Of a stretch of DNA of 43,975 nucleotides, positions 24,656 to 31,111 are shown piece after piece. Below the pieces are notes generated by a model, which made no database searches, was not told the origin of the DNA, and worked only from the letters and a program-made list of their open reading frames with translations. How positions within the stretch are numbered: the first letter of the stretch is position 1; each line of letters begins with the position of its first letter. Location: NCBI GenBank assembly GCA_029776155.1, contig JAKOTU010000071.1:1-43975 (forward strand), written 5' to 3'. Made by a program: the position numbers and the translations under genes. The DNA is from Bacillota bacterium (GTDB lineage Bacteria > Bacillota > Limnochordia > Darwinibacteriales > Darwinibacteriaceae).

Positions 24656-24736
24656 CTAGGCCAAGAGGATCACGGCCAGGACAACGATGAGAATCAGCGC
24701 AACAAAGACGATGAAGGTTTCCTGCTCGTTGTTCAC
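24656..24736 (-). CDS. 26-residue single-pass membrane microprotein (YjcZ-like size)
   Basis: GTG start at 24736 and TAG at 24658-24656 encode 26 residues: a polar NNEQET head, then a continuous hydrophobic segment (FIVFVALILIVVLAVILLA) to the end. GAGGGGG lies 9 nt upstream of the start, and a sigma-K-like promoter (24787-24813) lies upstream with no other gene in between. Short single-helix peptides of this type are common among late sporulation products (YjcZ family), though the Gly/Tyr-rich head of YjcZ is missing. It resembles in size and position the 30-residue peptide at 26196-26288. Confidence 0.75.
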   Translation of the reverse strand: MNNEQETFIVFVALILIVVLAVILLA

Positions 24737-24786
24737 GAACTCGCACCCCCTCGGTGAGAGAATTAAGAAGTTGGCCTTCTTGCTCT

Positions 24787-24813
24787 TACACTATGAAGCT
24801 GCGGCGGGTGGGT
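24787..24813 (-). promoter_or_regulatory. Sigma-K-like promoter upstream of the microprotein gene
   Basis: On the minus strand: AC, 16 bp, CATAGTGTA, matching the Bacillus sigma-K pattern AC-N16/17-CATA-N3-TA exactly. It lies 50 bp upstream of the GTG of the 26-residue gene, in a gap holding no other minus-strand gene. This predicts late mother-cell expression. The pattern is short, so the match could be chance. Confidence 0.55.
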
Positions 24814-24855
24814 GATCATGCCCGGTTCCCGTTTTCCAGGTAGGGGGGTGCTTGT

Positions 24856-25881
24856 ATGCCGCGGCGCATTGACAGGGCTCTACTGCTCAACACTCTACAC
24901 ACCGTACCCTATTACACAGATAACTGGCGCGATTTGCCCCGGGAACTCCTCTTTTTTGCTCCCCAGGGTATCGATTGGGAAAAGGGGACAGTTAAGGGGC
25001 TGGAGCTGCGCCGGGGGGTCTGGCGGTTGGGGGAGTTTGCCTTTCCCCGCACTGTTTACAACCGCTGCTTTCCTGAACCCAAGGCACTCTTGGCCAAGCT
25101 CGGCGAACACGTTGCTCCTGGGAACATCTTCAACCTGTGCACTCAGCTGGACAAATGGGAAGTGTATGGGCTGCTCAAGGAAAGCGAGGCCGCTCCGCAC
25201 CTGCCCCACAGCCGCCTGTTCGCCCCGGAGGAGCTGCCCCAGCTCTTGGCTGAGTATAAGGCTGTAGTCTGCAAACCCCGCCGGGGACACGGTGGGGCAG
25301 GGGTGTTCAAGCTGGAGCTGGCGGGGCCAGAGCTGGTGGTGGTGACCACTCAGTGGTACTCCTTCCCCCTCTGGGGAGAAGCTTTGTATGTACCCCTGGT
25401 GGCAGCCGCCGCTTCCCCAGGGGTGTACCTGGTGCAGCAGTACATTCCCAGCCTGGAACGCTCTGGGGTCAAGTTTGATGTGCGCCTGGTACTGCAGAAA
25501 AACCGGGATGGAAAGTGGCAGGTAAGCGGGGAGTTGAGTCGGGTCGCCTCCGCGCAGAGCCTCTTGACCAACGGCTACCACGCGGTGGCGAAGGTGGGGG
25601 AAGTGGTGTCCCGGGCGACCTTGGACCAGCTGCATCTCTTGGGCCAGATGGTGGCGGAAGTGTTGGATCGCGGCCTGGGAGGCTTAGGTGAGCTGGGGGT
25701 GGATTTTCTGCTGGACCAAGGGGGCCAGCCTTGGATTCTGGAAGTGAACGGCAAACCCGACAAAGGCCTGTTTTGGAAACTGGGTGATGGCAGGATGCTC
25801 AAGCGAGTGTATGTTACTCCCCTGCATTACCAACAGCACCTGCTCCAAGGCAAGACAAGTGCCCTAGGTTCACGTTCCTAG
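24856..25881 (+). CDS. YheC/YheD-family spore-coat-associated ATP-grasp protein
   Basis: A 341-residue member of the YheC/YheD family, associated with the endospore coat in Bacillus. The N-terminal FPRTVYNRCFP, then IFNLCTQLDKWEVYGLL, VVCKPRRGHGGAGVFKL (nucleotide-binding loop), KFDVRLVLQKNRDGKWQVSGE and LGVDFLLDQGGQPWILEVNGKPDKG (metal-ligand E and N) follow ATP-grasp order. It would ligate an amino acid or similar to a carboxylate acceptor, but the substrate is unknown. The ATG at 24856 follows GGGGGG. It is flanked on both sides by minus-strand cassettes of very small genes and convergent with the 91-residue gene 19 bp away. Confidence 0.87.
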   Translation: MPRRIDRALLLNTLHTVPYYTDNWRDLPRELLFFAPQGIDWEKGTVKGLELRRGVWRLGEFAFPRTVYNRCFPEPKALLAKLGEHVAPGNIFNLCTQLDKWEVYGLLKESEAAPHLPHSRLFAPEELPQLLAEYKAVVCKPRRGHGGAGVFKLELAGPELVVVTTQWYSFPLWGEALYVPLVAAAASPGVYLVQQYIPSLERSGVKFDVRLVLQKNRDGKWQVSGELSRVASAQSLLTNGYHAVAKVGEVVSRATLDQLHLLGQMVAEVLDRGLGGLGELGVDFLLDQGGQPWILEVNGKPDKGLFWKLGDGRMLKRVYVTPLHYQQHLLQGKTSALGSRS

Positions 25882-25886
25882 GGCAC
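25859..25886. repeat. Perfect inverted repeat spanning the yheC/D stop codon
   Basis: GTGCCCTAGG and CCTAGGGCAC form a perfect 10-bp stem with an 8-nt loop (25869-25876). The TAG stop (25879-25881) lies in the 3' arm. No T run follows on either strand, so it is a weak terminator at best, between convergent genes only 18 bp apart. Confidence 0.6.
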
Positions 25887-25899
25887 CGTCAAGGTACGT

Positions 25900-26175
25900 T
25901 TAGTTCCTTGCTTCCCCCTGCTTGAGCAGCTTTTCCAGCTCTGGGAAAAAGCGGAGCAGTTCCTGGACCAGTTCTTCTTTTTTGGCCTGATCCATTTGCG
26001 CCAAGGTTTGGGTGATCTTGGGCACTGCTTCCTGCACCGCGGCCTTGTTGTCCTGGGGCTGCCCGGTGAGCTGGCCGAGGAGGGAGGTGAGGGACGGGTA
26101 GCTCAGGGCCAAGGCCGGCAGGAGCTTGAGCAGCGCATCGAGGGAAGAGCTTCCCTCGGTTTCTTTACGTTTCAA
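25900..26175 (-). CDS. 91-residue amphipathic helical protein, second member of the paralogous pair
   Basis: A small helical protein of unknown family. The TTG at 26175 is preferred since GGAGG (26188-26184) lies exactly 8 nt before it; the GTG at 26184 would overlap that site. The block ALALSYPSLTSLLGQL near the N-terminus and LLRFFPELEKLLKQG near the end match the 92-residue protein at 24.3 kb. The middle (AVQEAVPKITQTLAQMDQAKKEELVQ) is strongly heptad-like. It follows the 30-residue microprotein gene by 20 bp and is the third gene of a three-gene unit (26532 to 25900). Confidence 0.75.
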   Translation of the reverse strand: MKRKETEGSSSLDALLKLLPALALSYPSLTSLLGQLTGQPQDNKAAVQEAVPKITQTLAQMDQAKKEELVQELLRFFPELEKLLKQGEARN

Positions 26176-26195
26176 TCCAAACACCTCCGCTTGTG

Positions 26196-26288
26196 TTAGA
26201 GGTTGGCGGCGATGATCACCAGGGCAACCAGGAAGAGAATGAAAATAGCCGTGGTGGGATCGATCCCGCAGCAGATGGGTCTGCCCAT
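26196..26288 (-). CDS. 30-residue single-pass membrane microprotein with CC motif
   Basis: ATG at 26288 with AAGGAG 8 nt upstream, TAA at 26198-26196. The peptide begins MGRPICCGIDPTT and continues as a hydrophobic helix (AIFILFLVALVIIAANL). The strong ribosome site and position in a tight operon (22 bp after the 73-residue gene, 20 bp before the 91-residue gene) make it a real gene. The Cys-Cys pair is possibly a lipidation, metal-binding or cross-linking site. Like the 26-residue peptide, it precedes a ~90-residue helical protein. Confidence 0.82.
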   Translation of the reverse strand: MGRPICCGIDPTTAIFILFLVALVIIAANL

Positions 26289-26310
26289 TTCTGTCACTCC
26301 TTTGCTTTTT

Positions 26311-26532
26311 CTACCCCTCCAGATCCGGCATGGTTCCCGTGAACCTTTGGATCAGCCCGGCCAGCGCCTGGGGATCCAACCCCTTTAGCAGCGAGGACAG
26401 GCGGCCTGATCCATCGCCAGAGGACTGGAGGATCGACGACAGCATAGGGATGGCTTCCAGAAGGCCGGGGAGCAGGTCAACGGGACTAGCCGCCCCACCC
26501 GCGCCTCTGCTGGTGGAAAACAGATTCCCCAC
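26311..26532 (-). CDS. 73-residue hypothetical protein of the spore island
   Basis: GTG at 26532 with AGGGGGG 6 nt upstream gives 73 residues: a Gly/Ala/Ser-rich head (NLFSTSRGAGGAASP), then helices VDLLPGLLEAIPMLSSILQ and LSSLLKGLDPQALAGLIQRF. The hydrophobic-helix spacing (LLPGLLEAIP, LSSLL) recalls the 91/92-residue proteins but the alignment is weak. It is first in the three-gene unit. A possible sigma-K-type -10 (AATACTATA) lies near 26552-26560 on the minus strand, but its -35 spacing is wrong. Confidence 0.68.
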   Translation of the reverse strand: MGNLFSTSRGAGGAASPVDLLPGLLEAIPMLSSILQSSGDGSGRLSSLLKGLDPQALAGLIQRFTGTMPDLEG

Positions 26533-26607
26533 TGTACACCCCCCTTTCTGGGATATAGTATTCAAGGGCAGGAAAACGGAAGTGGCTTTGTCTTCCTATT
26601 TTGGATC

Positions 26608-26639
26608 AAAAAAGGTGCTGAACGGGGTGTTCAGCACCT
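26608..26639 (-). terminator. Intrinsic terminator of sodA
   Basis: AGGTGCTGAAC and GTTCAGCACCT form a perfect 11-bp stem around a 5-nt loop, followed on the minus strand by six T residues. It lies 20 bp after the sodA stop. Confidence 0.93.
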
Positions 26640-26658
26640 GAAACAGTGTTGGTTGGGT

Positions 26659-27276
26659 TTAGGCCTGCTCGTAACGGCGGGCGACTTCGCCCCAGTCAAG
26701 CACTTTGAAAAACGCTTGGAGATAGTCGGCGCGCACATTCTTGTACTTGAGGTAGTAGGCGTGCTCCCACACGTCTATGCCTAGAAGGGGGATCAGTTGG
26801 CCTCCATGGGTCATGAGGGGATTGTCCTGGTTGGGCGTACTGGTAATAACCAGTTTGCCGGAGGGGTCTTTGGAGAGCCAGGCCCAGCCCGAACCAAACA
26901 CGGATGCGGCAGTGGCAGTTAGTCTTTCCACTAGTTCCTGGAAGGAACCAAAATCGGCATTAATCTGCTCAGCTAATCTGCCCTGGGGAGGTTGTCCTCC
27001 TTGGGGGCTGAGGATGGCGAAGTAGAGGTTGTGGTTGTAATACCCTCCGCCGTTGTTGCGGACCACGGTCCGCAGGGCAGGATCCTCAATGGCCTCCAGG
27101 TTGGTCAAAATAGCTTCGATGCTTTTGCCCGCAAGTTCGGGCAGCTTTTCCAAGGCCTTGTTCAGGTTATTGGTATACCCGGCATGGTGTTTGCCGTAGT
27201 GGGTTTGCATGGTCAACTCGTCAATATGGGGTTCCAGGGCGGCAAAGTCGTAACCCAGTCTTGCCTGTTCAAACAT
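26659..27276 (-). CDS. sodA: Iron/manganese superoxide dismutase
   Basis: A 205-residue Fe/Mn-SOD that converts superoxide to oxygen and hydrogen peroxide. Metal ligands are H26 in THYGKHHAGY, the His of GGGYYNHNLYF, and the Asp and His of IDVWEHAYYLKY; WAWLSKD and THGGQLIPLLG are also in place. Metal preference cannot be decided with certainty. The ATG at 27276 follows AAGGAG. The leader carries a 25-bp near-perfect palindrome, a sigma-A promoter and a Fur/PerR-like box, so control by iron, manganese or redox state is likely. It is monocistronic and in the same direction as tlp upstream. Confidence 0.96.
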   Translation of the reverse strand: MFEQARLGYDFAALEPHIDELTMQTHYGKHHAGYTNNLNKALEKLPELAGKSIEAILTNLEAIEDPALRTVVRNNGGGYYNHNLYFAILSPQGGQPPQGRLAEQINADFGSFQELVERLTATAASVFGSGWAWLSKDPSGKLVITSTPNQDNPLMTHGGQLIPLLGIDVWEHAYYLKYKNVRADYLQAFFKVLDWGEVARRYEQA

Positions 27277-27294
27277 ATTTGTCCACTCCTTGCT

Positions 27295-27319
27295 AATCCT
27301 GACTAAATTAGTAAGGATT
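27295..27319 (-). promoter_or_regulatory. 25-bp palindromic operator in the sodA leader
   Basis: The left arm AATCCTGACTAA and right arm TTAGTAAGGATT flank a central A, with one mismatch. It lies about 5-30 bp downstream of the predicted transcript start, overlapping the position where a repressor would block elongation. Its TTAGTAAGGA half recurs upstream of tpx (14588-14598, minus strand). Confidence 0.6.
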
Positions 27320-27330
27320 GTTTTGCCTTC

Positions 27331-27359
27331 AGTGTAGCATACCTTGGCAGGGAGTGCAA
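27331..27359 (-). promoter_or_regulatory. Sigma-A promoter of sodA
   Basis: On the minus strand TTGCAC (27359-27354), 17 bp, TACACT (27336-27331). It ends just before the leader operator and starts just after the Fur-like box. Confidence 0.65.
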
Positions 27360-27360
27360 G

Positions 27361-27375
27361 TGATTCTTATTATCA
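27361..27375. promoter_or_regulatory. Fur/PerR-like box upstream of sodA
   Basis: TGATTCT-T-ATTATCA fits the 7-1-7 Fur-family inverted repeat TGATAAT-N-ATTATCA at 12 of 14 arm positions. It directly abuts the -35 box of the sodA promoter. Fur, PerR and Zur boxes cannot be told apart from this alone. Confidence 0.45.
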
Positions 27376-27410
27376 ACCCCATTTTTCTCCTGACCTGCCC
27401 CCCAGGGCAG

Positions 27411-27438
27411 AAAACAGCGGGCCCTGGTGGGCCCGCTG
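27411..27438 (-). terminator. Intrinsic terminator of tlp
   Basis: CAGCGGGCC and GGCCCGCTG pair around a 6-nt loop and are followed by TTTT on the minus strand; the stem starts at the base after the tlp stop codon. Confidence 0.8.
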
Positions 27439-27645
27439 CTATTCCATTTCCCGCAGTTCTTTGGTTTTTCCCCAAATATCCTTGCGCCTGTTTTCGTTCT
27501 TCTCTTCCAGCTCTTTGCGGCGTCCGGGGGACATGGGTTCGTGTTCCAGGGCGAATTCCGCATCGCGCAGGCGGTCTTTGGTGTGCCGGATCTGCTGCTG
27601 GAGATTCTTCTTGCTCTTCTCTTGTTCATCTAGTTTCCTTGGCAC
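27439..27645 (-). CDS. tlp: Tlp-family small acid-soluble spore protein
   Basis: A 68-residue charged helical protein. The GTG at 27645 is preferred, with AAGGGG 8 nt upstream; reading further upstream adds 13 residues without a ribosome site. The pattern KNLQQQIRHTKDRLRDAEFA, then MSPGRRKELEEKNENRRKDI follows the Tlp layout (L..I..T..N...AE ... MS...R..LE.KN.RR..I) found in the Bacillus thioredoxin-like spore protein Tlp, a minor forespore protein. It supports the organism being an endospore former. No confident sigma-G promoter was seen. Confidence 0.78.
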   Translation of the reverse strand: MPRKLDEQEKSKKNLQQQIRHTKDRLRDAEFALEHEPMSPGRRKELEEKNENRRKDIWGKTKELREME

Positions 27646-27703
27646 TGTTCCATCCCCTTCATGTGTTTTGTGTTTAGCCTGCATGGTTCCGGTTCAAGTT
27701 ATG

Positions 27704-28849
27704 CTAAAACCAAGCCGTGAGCCAGTATTTTTCAAAAATGGTCTTAACCAGGTAGGCCCAGGGATTGGGGTTGGATACGGTCATGGTGGGGGGCGCGGAG
27801 TAGGCGCCCAGCGAGACAAAACAGCCCCGCCGGAACGCTGTGAGCATGGAAGCGCCGGCTGCTCCCCCCAAGAACTTGAAGGCGGGATCCCTGCCACTAA
27901 GCTGCAGGGCCAAGTTGCGTGCCGCAACTTCCGCTTGGTAGTGGGCGAAAAAGCCCACCTTAGGCAGCCAGTGGCCCGTGGAAAGCCTCAGGCCAACGAC
28001 ATCGCCCAGGGCATAGACCCCTGGAAAACGGGTTTCTAGGCTGTGGCGGTCCACATCCAACCAGCCCTCTGGACCTGCTAGGGGAGAACTCCGCAGGCAA
28101 GCAGGGGCTTGATGGTGGGGAATGGCCACAACAACATCGGCGGCAAGGCGCCCCTGATCCAAAAGCACTTCACCAGCCTTGTTTACGCTGTGCACCCTGC
28201 GTCCTGTAAGTAGGGTTATGCCAGCACGGCCCAGGAGTTGTTCCATGTGGCTGCTGATCTTCTGGGGGGCAAAGCTGAAGGGGCGTTCTTCAGGCGTAAT
28301 CAGCACCAACTCTACTTGGCTGCGCACACCCCGGCGGCGGAAGTAGTCGTGGAGGAGGAGCATGATCTCGTAGGGGGCAACTTCGCCTGTAAAGGGCAAA
28401 CTGGGGACAAACAGCACGATGCGGCCGCGGTGCAGCCGGGCGATCCTTGCCGCCAACTCCTGGGCTTCCTGAAGATCGAAGGGGTTGAAAGCCCACTCTT
28501 TCTGCCCAGGGATCTGGTCTGTGCGGCGCTCTGCCCCTAAGGCGATGAAAAGGAAATCGTAGGTGAGTGGGCCTGCCTGGGTGAGCACAGCCCGGCCCAC
28601 AAGGTCCAGGCTCTGTACTTCCGTCTGGATGAACTTAAGGCCCCGGCCCTCCAGGAGGGACAGCTCCCTGGTAAGCTGGGCGGGTCTGCGGCGTCCCACG
28701 ATCAACAGGGGCAGGGAGGCCAAAAAAAGGTGGACCGGGCTGCGGTCCACCAAAACTACTTGGTTTCCTGGAGGCAGAACATCAGCCAGCACGTTGGCGG
28801 CTGCTACTCCCGCCGTGCCTCCTCCGAGAATGAGAATGGTCTTACCCAC
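27704..28849 (-). CDS. FAD-dependent pyridine-nucleotide/sulfide-quinone-type oxidoreductase
   Basis: A 381-residue flavoprotein of the NDH-2/SQR superfamily. The N-terminal ILILGGGTAGVAAANVLAD binds FAD; YDFLFIALGAE and PGVYALGDVVGL are the other FAD-site motifs. The GTG at 28849 has GGAG 8 nt upstream and starts just before the Rossmann fold; longer reading adds 38 unlikely residues. The cysteines ACLRSS and RRGCFVSLG are candidates for the redox-active residues of sulfide:quinone oxidoreductases, but I cannot assign them. It follows the Sec-peroxiredoxin by 70 bp and may be its electron-transfer partner or a sulfide/persulfide oxidase. NADH:quinone or ferredoxin-type activity is also possible. 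Confidence 0.72.
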   Translation of the reverse strand: MGKTILILGGGTAGVAAANVLADVLPPGNQVVLVDRSPVHLFLASLPLLIVGRRRPAQLTRELSLLEGRGLKFIQTEVQSLDLVGRAVLTQAGPLTYDFLFIALGAERRTDQIPGQKEWAFNPFDLQEAQELAARIARLHRGRIVLFVPSLPFTGEVAPYEIMLLLHDYFRRRGVRSQVELVLITPEERPFSFAPQKISSHMEQLLGRAGITLLTGRRVHSVNKAGEVLLDQGRLAADVVVAIPHHQAPACLRSSPLAGPEGWLDVDRHSLETRFPGVYALGDVVGLRLSTGHWLPKVGFFAHYQAEVAARNLALQLSGRDPAFKFLGGAAGASMLTAFRRGCFVSLGAYSAPPTMTVSNPNPWAYLVKTIFEKYWLTAWF

Positions 28850-28919
28850 GGTGAACGCTCCTTCCCCGGCGCTATCCCGGGTAGCATCCCCATTCAGCTG
28901 GCTTTTATACTCCGGGCTG

Positions 28920-29636
28920 TTACGGTTTGAGATCCTTGGTTGGGTTCCACTGCTGCCACACATTGCCCACCAGCCCTGGGCCGGGTTTCAGTGTGGCTTT
29001 GCCGGGCCGCCAACCCGCAGGAGTCACTTCCGTGCCCTTGCTGGCCCGCACCAACTGGAAGGCGCGCATCTGCCGCAGGGTCTCTTCCACGTTGCGGCCC
29101 ACTGGGGGTGTCATCACTTCGAAGGCTTGGACTATGCCGTCGGGGTCGATGAGAAAGCGTCCCCGCGTTTCCGTTCCCGATTCCTCATCATATACTCCGT
29201 AGAGCCGCCCGATGTTGCCGTTCTGGTCGGACAGCATGGGGAAGGGGATATCTCTGCCCTCCAGCATCTTTGTGAGCTCGTGGTCATTCCACATTTTGTG
29301 CACATAGACACTGTCCACGCTGATGGAGAACACTTTCACGCCGAGTTCCGCGAACTCAGGGTATTTCTCAGCAACTGCTGAGACTTCCGTTGCTCAGACG
29401 AAGGTGAAATCACCTGGATAAAAACAGAGCATGATCCAATTATCTTTAAACTCCGCCAAATCCACCTCCACGAACTTCCCCTGATAGAAGGCGGGTGCGC
29501 TGAACATGGGCGCCGGTTTGCCGACTTGGATCATCCTTCTCTCCGCTCCCTTCTGTACTTCCTGTACAACAGCCGTTTCCGCCTCCAGCTTGGGCTGACC
29601 TTTCGGACGCTGGCAGCCGGGGCCAAATTCCTTCAT
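28920..29636 (-). CDS. Selenocysteine-containing peroxiredoxin (PrxU-type), read through an in-frame TGA
   Basis: Two adjacent same-frame open segments, 29636-29397 and 29393-28920, are separated only by TGA at 29396-29394. Joined they make a 238-residue AhpC/Prx protein with U81 exactly where the peroxidatic Cys belongs: FYPGDFTFV-U-ATEVSAVAEK, matching P-x-x-x-T-x-x-C. The N-terminal QVGKPAPMFSAPA, the RGRFLIDPDG Arg and the C-terminal TPAGWRPGKATLKPG are standard. A hairpin starting 11 nt after the TGA fits a bacterial SECIS. The ATG at 29636 follows AAGGGGG. There are only two Cys (C8, C71), so no classical C-terminal resolving Cys; the VCPANW position reads VTPAGW. Selenocysteine peroxiredoxins are known from Eubacterium acidaminophilum. 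A pseudogene with a chance TGA is the alternative. Confidence 0.9.
29366..29383 (-). ncRNA. SECIS-like hairpin downstream of the in-frame TGA
   Basis: On the minus strand TCTCAGC and GCTGAGA form a perfect 7-bp stem with an AGTT loop, G being the second loop base. The loop lies 18-21 nt past the TGA, within the usual bacterial SECIS range. An alternative, longer-loop pairing of GCAAC (bases 1-5 after TGA) with GTTGC is also possible. Confidence 0.75.
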
Positions 29637-29792
29637 TGTCCAAACCCCCTTGTAATGGTTTCAATTATCATTTCTGACTGGGGAATAGAAATCCTGCCTG
29701 TTTTCCTACTTTTTCCTTCAGCAGGTATTTAATGGAACGCGGAGAAAAAAGGGAGGAGTAGGCCATTTTTGACTCAAAGGAGGAGCATGTGC

Positions 29793-31061
29793 GTGAAGCT
29801 GAACTACCGCAGGACGTTTTTCATCGGCCTGGCCTTTATGTCTATTTCTGCTTTCTGGAATGTCTACGACAGCATTATCCCCCTGATCCTCAAGCATACT
29901 TTTCAGATCGGGGATACGTTGTCCGGGGTGATCATGGCTCTGGACAATATCCTGGCCCTGTTTATGCTGCCCTTGTTTGGAGCCCTTTCGGATCGGGTGG
30001 ATACCCCTATTGGCAGGCGCATGCCCTTTGTTTTAGGCGGCACTGCTGTAGCTGTTGCAGCCATGGTGATCATCCCGGCGGCGGATAATGCGGGGAATTT
30101 GCCTGTGTTTATCGGATCTCTGCTGGTAGCACTCGTGGCCATGAGCACCTATCGCTCTCCGGCGGTGGCCCTCATGCCCGATGTGACCCCCAAGCGGCTC
30201 CGCTCGCAGGCGAATGGAATTATCAACCTCATGGGAGCCCTGGGAGGGATTTACTCCCTGGCGCTGATTTCCGCCTTGGTGCCCAAGGAGGGTAAACCCG
30301 ACTACCTGCCCATCTTCGCCTGTGTGGGAGCCTTCATGGTGGTGGCGGTGGTAATCCTCTTCCTAACGGTGAAGGAGAAGAAAATCGCTAACCAGATGCG
30401 CGCTGAGGAAGAAGATCAGCAGGAAGCAGCAAAGCCCCAGGGCGGGCCCATGGACCCCGCGGTCGCCCGCAGTTTTTACTTGATCTTGGCTTCCATTTTC
30501 TTTTGGTTCTTTGCCTACAATGCGGTGACAACTGCCTTTTCTAAATACGCCCAGAGTTATCTGGGCCTGGCGGGGGGCGGTTTTGCCAATAGTCTCATGC
30601 TGGCCACCGCGGCAGCGGTAGTGGCCTTTATCCCCGCCGGCATGATTGCCGGGAAGATTGGGAGGAAGAGGACGATTATGGCCGGCATCATCTTGCTGGG
30701 CCTGTGCTTTTTCATCGCCTCCTTTTTCCGGACTTTCTCACCGGTGCTCAACATCCTATTGGTGCTCATCGGCTTTGCTTGGGCGGCCATTAACGTGAAC
30801 TCCTACCCCATGGTGGTGGAGATGGCTAAGGGAGCGGATATCGGCAAATACACCGGTTATTACTACACCGCTTCCATGTCCGCGCAGATCCTCACGCCCA
30901 TCCTTTCTGGGTATTTCATGGAGCGCGTGGGTTATGGCACGCTCTTTCCCTATGCCACGGTTTTCATGTTCCTGGCCTTGATCACCATGAGCCAGGTGCG
31001 GCATGGTGACAGCAAAGCGCCCGTTCCCAGGAGCAAGCTGGAACTTTTGGATGTGGATTGA
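29793..31061 (+). CDS. Major facilitator superfamily transporter (sugar-type)
   Basis: A 422-residue, 12-helix transporter. The MFS loop-2-3 signature appears as LFGALSDRVDTPIGRRMPF, and a matching IAGKIGRKRTIM marks the second half; TYRSPAVALMPDVTPKRLRSQANG is similar to the SLC45/GPH-type sugar transporters. The GTG at 29793 is preferred, with AAGGAGG 9 nt upstream; the ATG at 29787 would be only 3 nt from it. Substrate unknown, a sugar or glycoside being the best guess. The leucyl aminopeptidase gene follows after 50 bp, and no terminator separates them. Confidence 0.85.
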   Translation: MKLNYRRTFFIGLAFMSISAFWNVYDSIIPLILKHTFQIGDTLSGVIMALDNILALFMLPLFGALSDRVDTPIGRRMPFVLGGTAVAVAAMVIIPAADNAGNLPVFIGSLLVALVAMSTYRSPAVALMPDVTPKRLRSQANGIINLMGALGGIYSLALISALVPKEGKPDYLPIFACVGAFMVVAVVILFLTVKEKKIANQMRAEEEDQQEAAKPQGGPMDPAVARSFYLILASIFFWFFAYNAVTTAFSKYAQSYLGLAGGGFANSLMLATAAAVVAFIPAGMIAGKIGRKRTIMAGIILLGLCFFIASFFRTFSPVLNILLVLIGFAWAAINVNSYPMVVEMAKGADIGKYTGYYYTASMSAQILTPILSGYFMERVGYGTLFPYATVFMFLALITMSQVRHGDSKAPVPRSKLELLDVD

Positions 31062-31111
31062 GTGCAGCTCCTCAGCTGGGGGCAATAATGTTTGAAGAGG
31101 GGGATAGAGAG

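Noticed and set aside
29340..29397. Frameshift or decay as an explanation for the split peroxiredoxin
   Set aside because: Both halves are in the same frame, the only interruption is one TGA at the catalytic position, the intervening codons match the family perfectly, and a SECIS-like hairpin follows.
29655..29732. 25-residue hydrophobic plus-strand frame upstream of the MFS gene
   Set aside because: It lacks a Shine-Dalgarno sequence and its start overlaps the ribosome site of the peroxiredoxin on the other strand; unlike the 26- and 30-residue spore-island genes, nothing supports translation.
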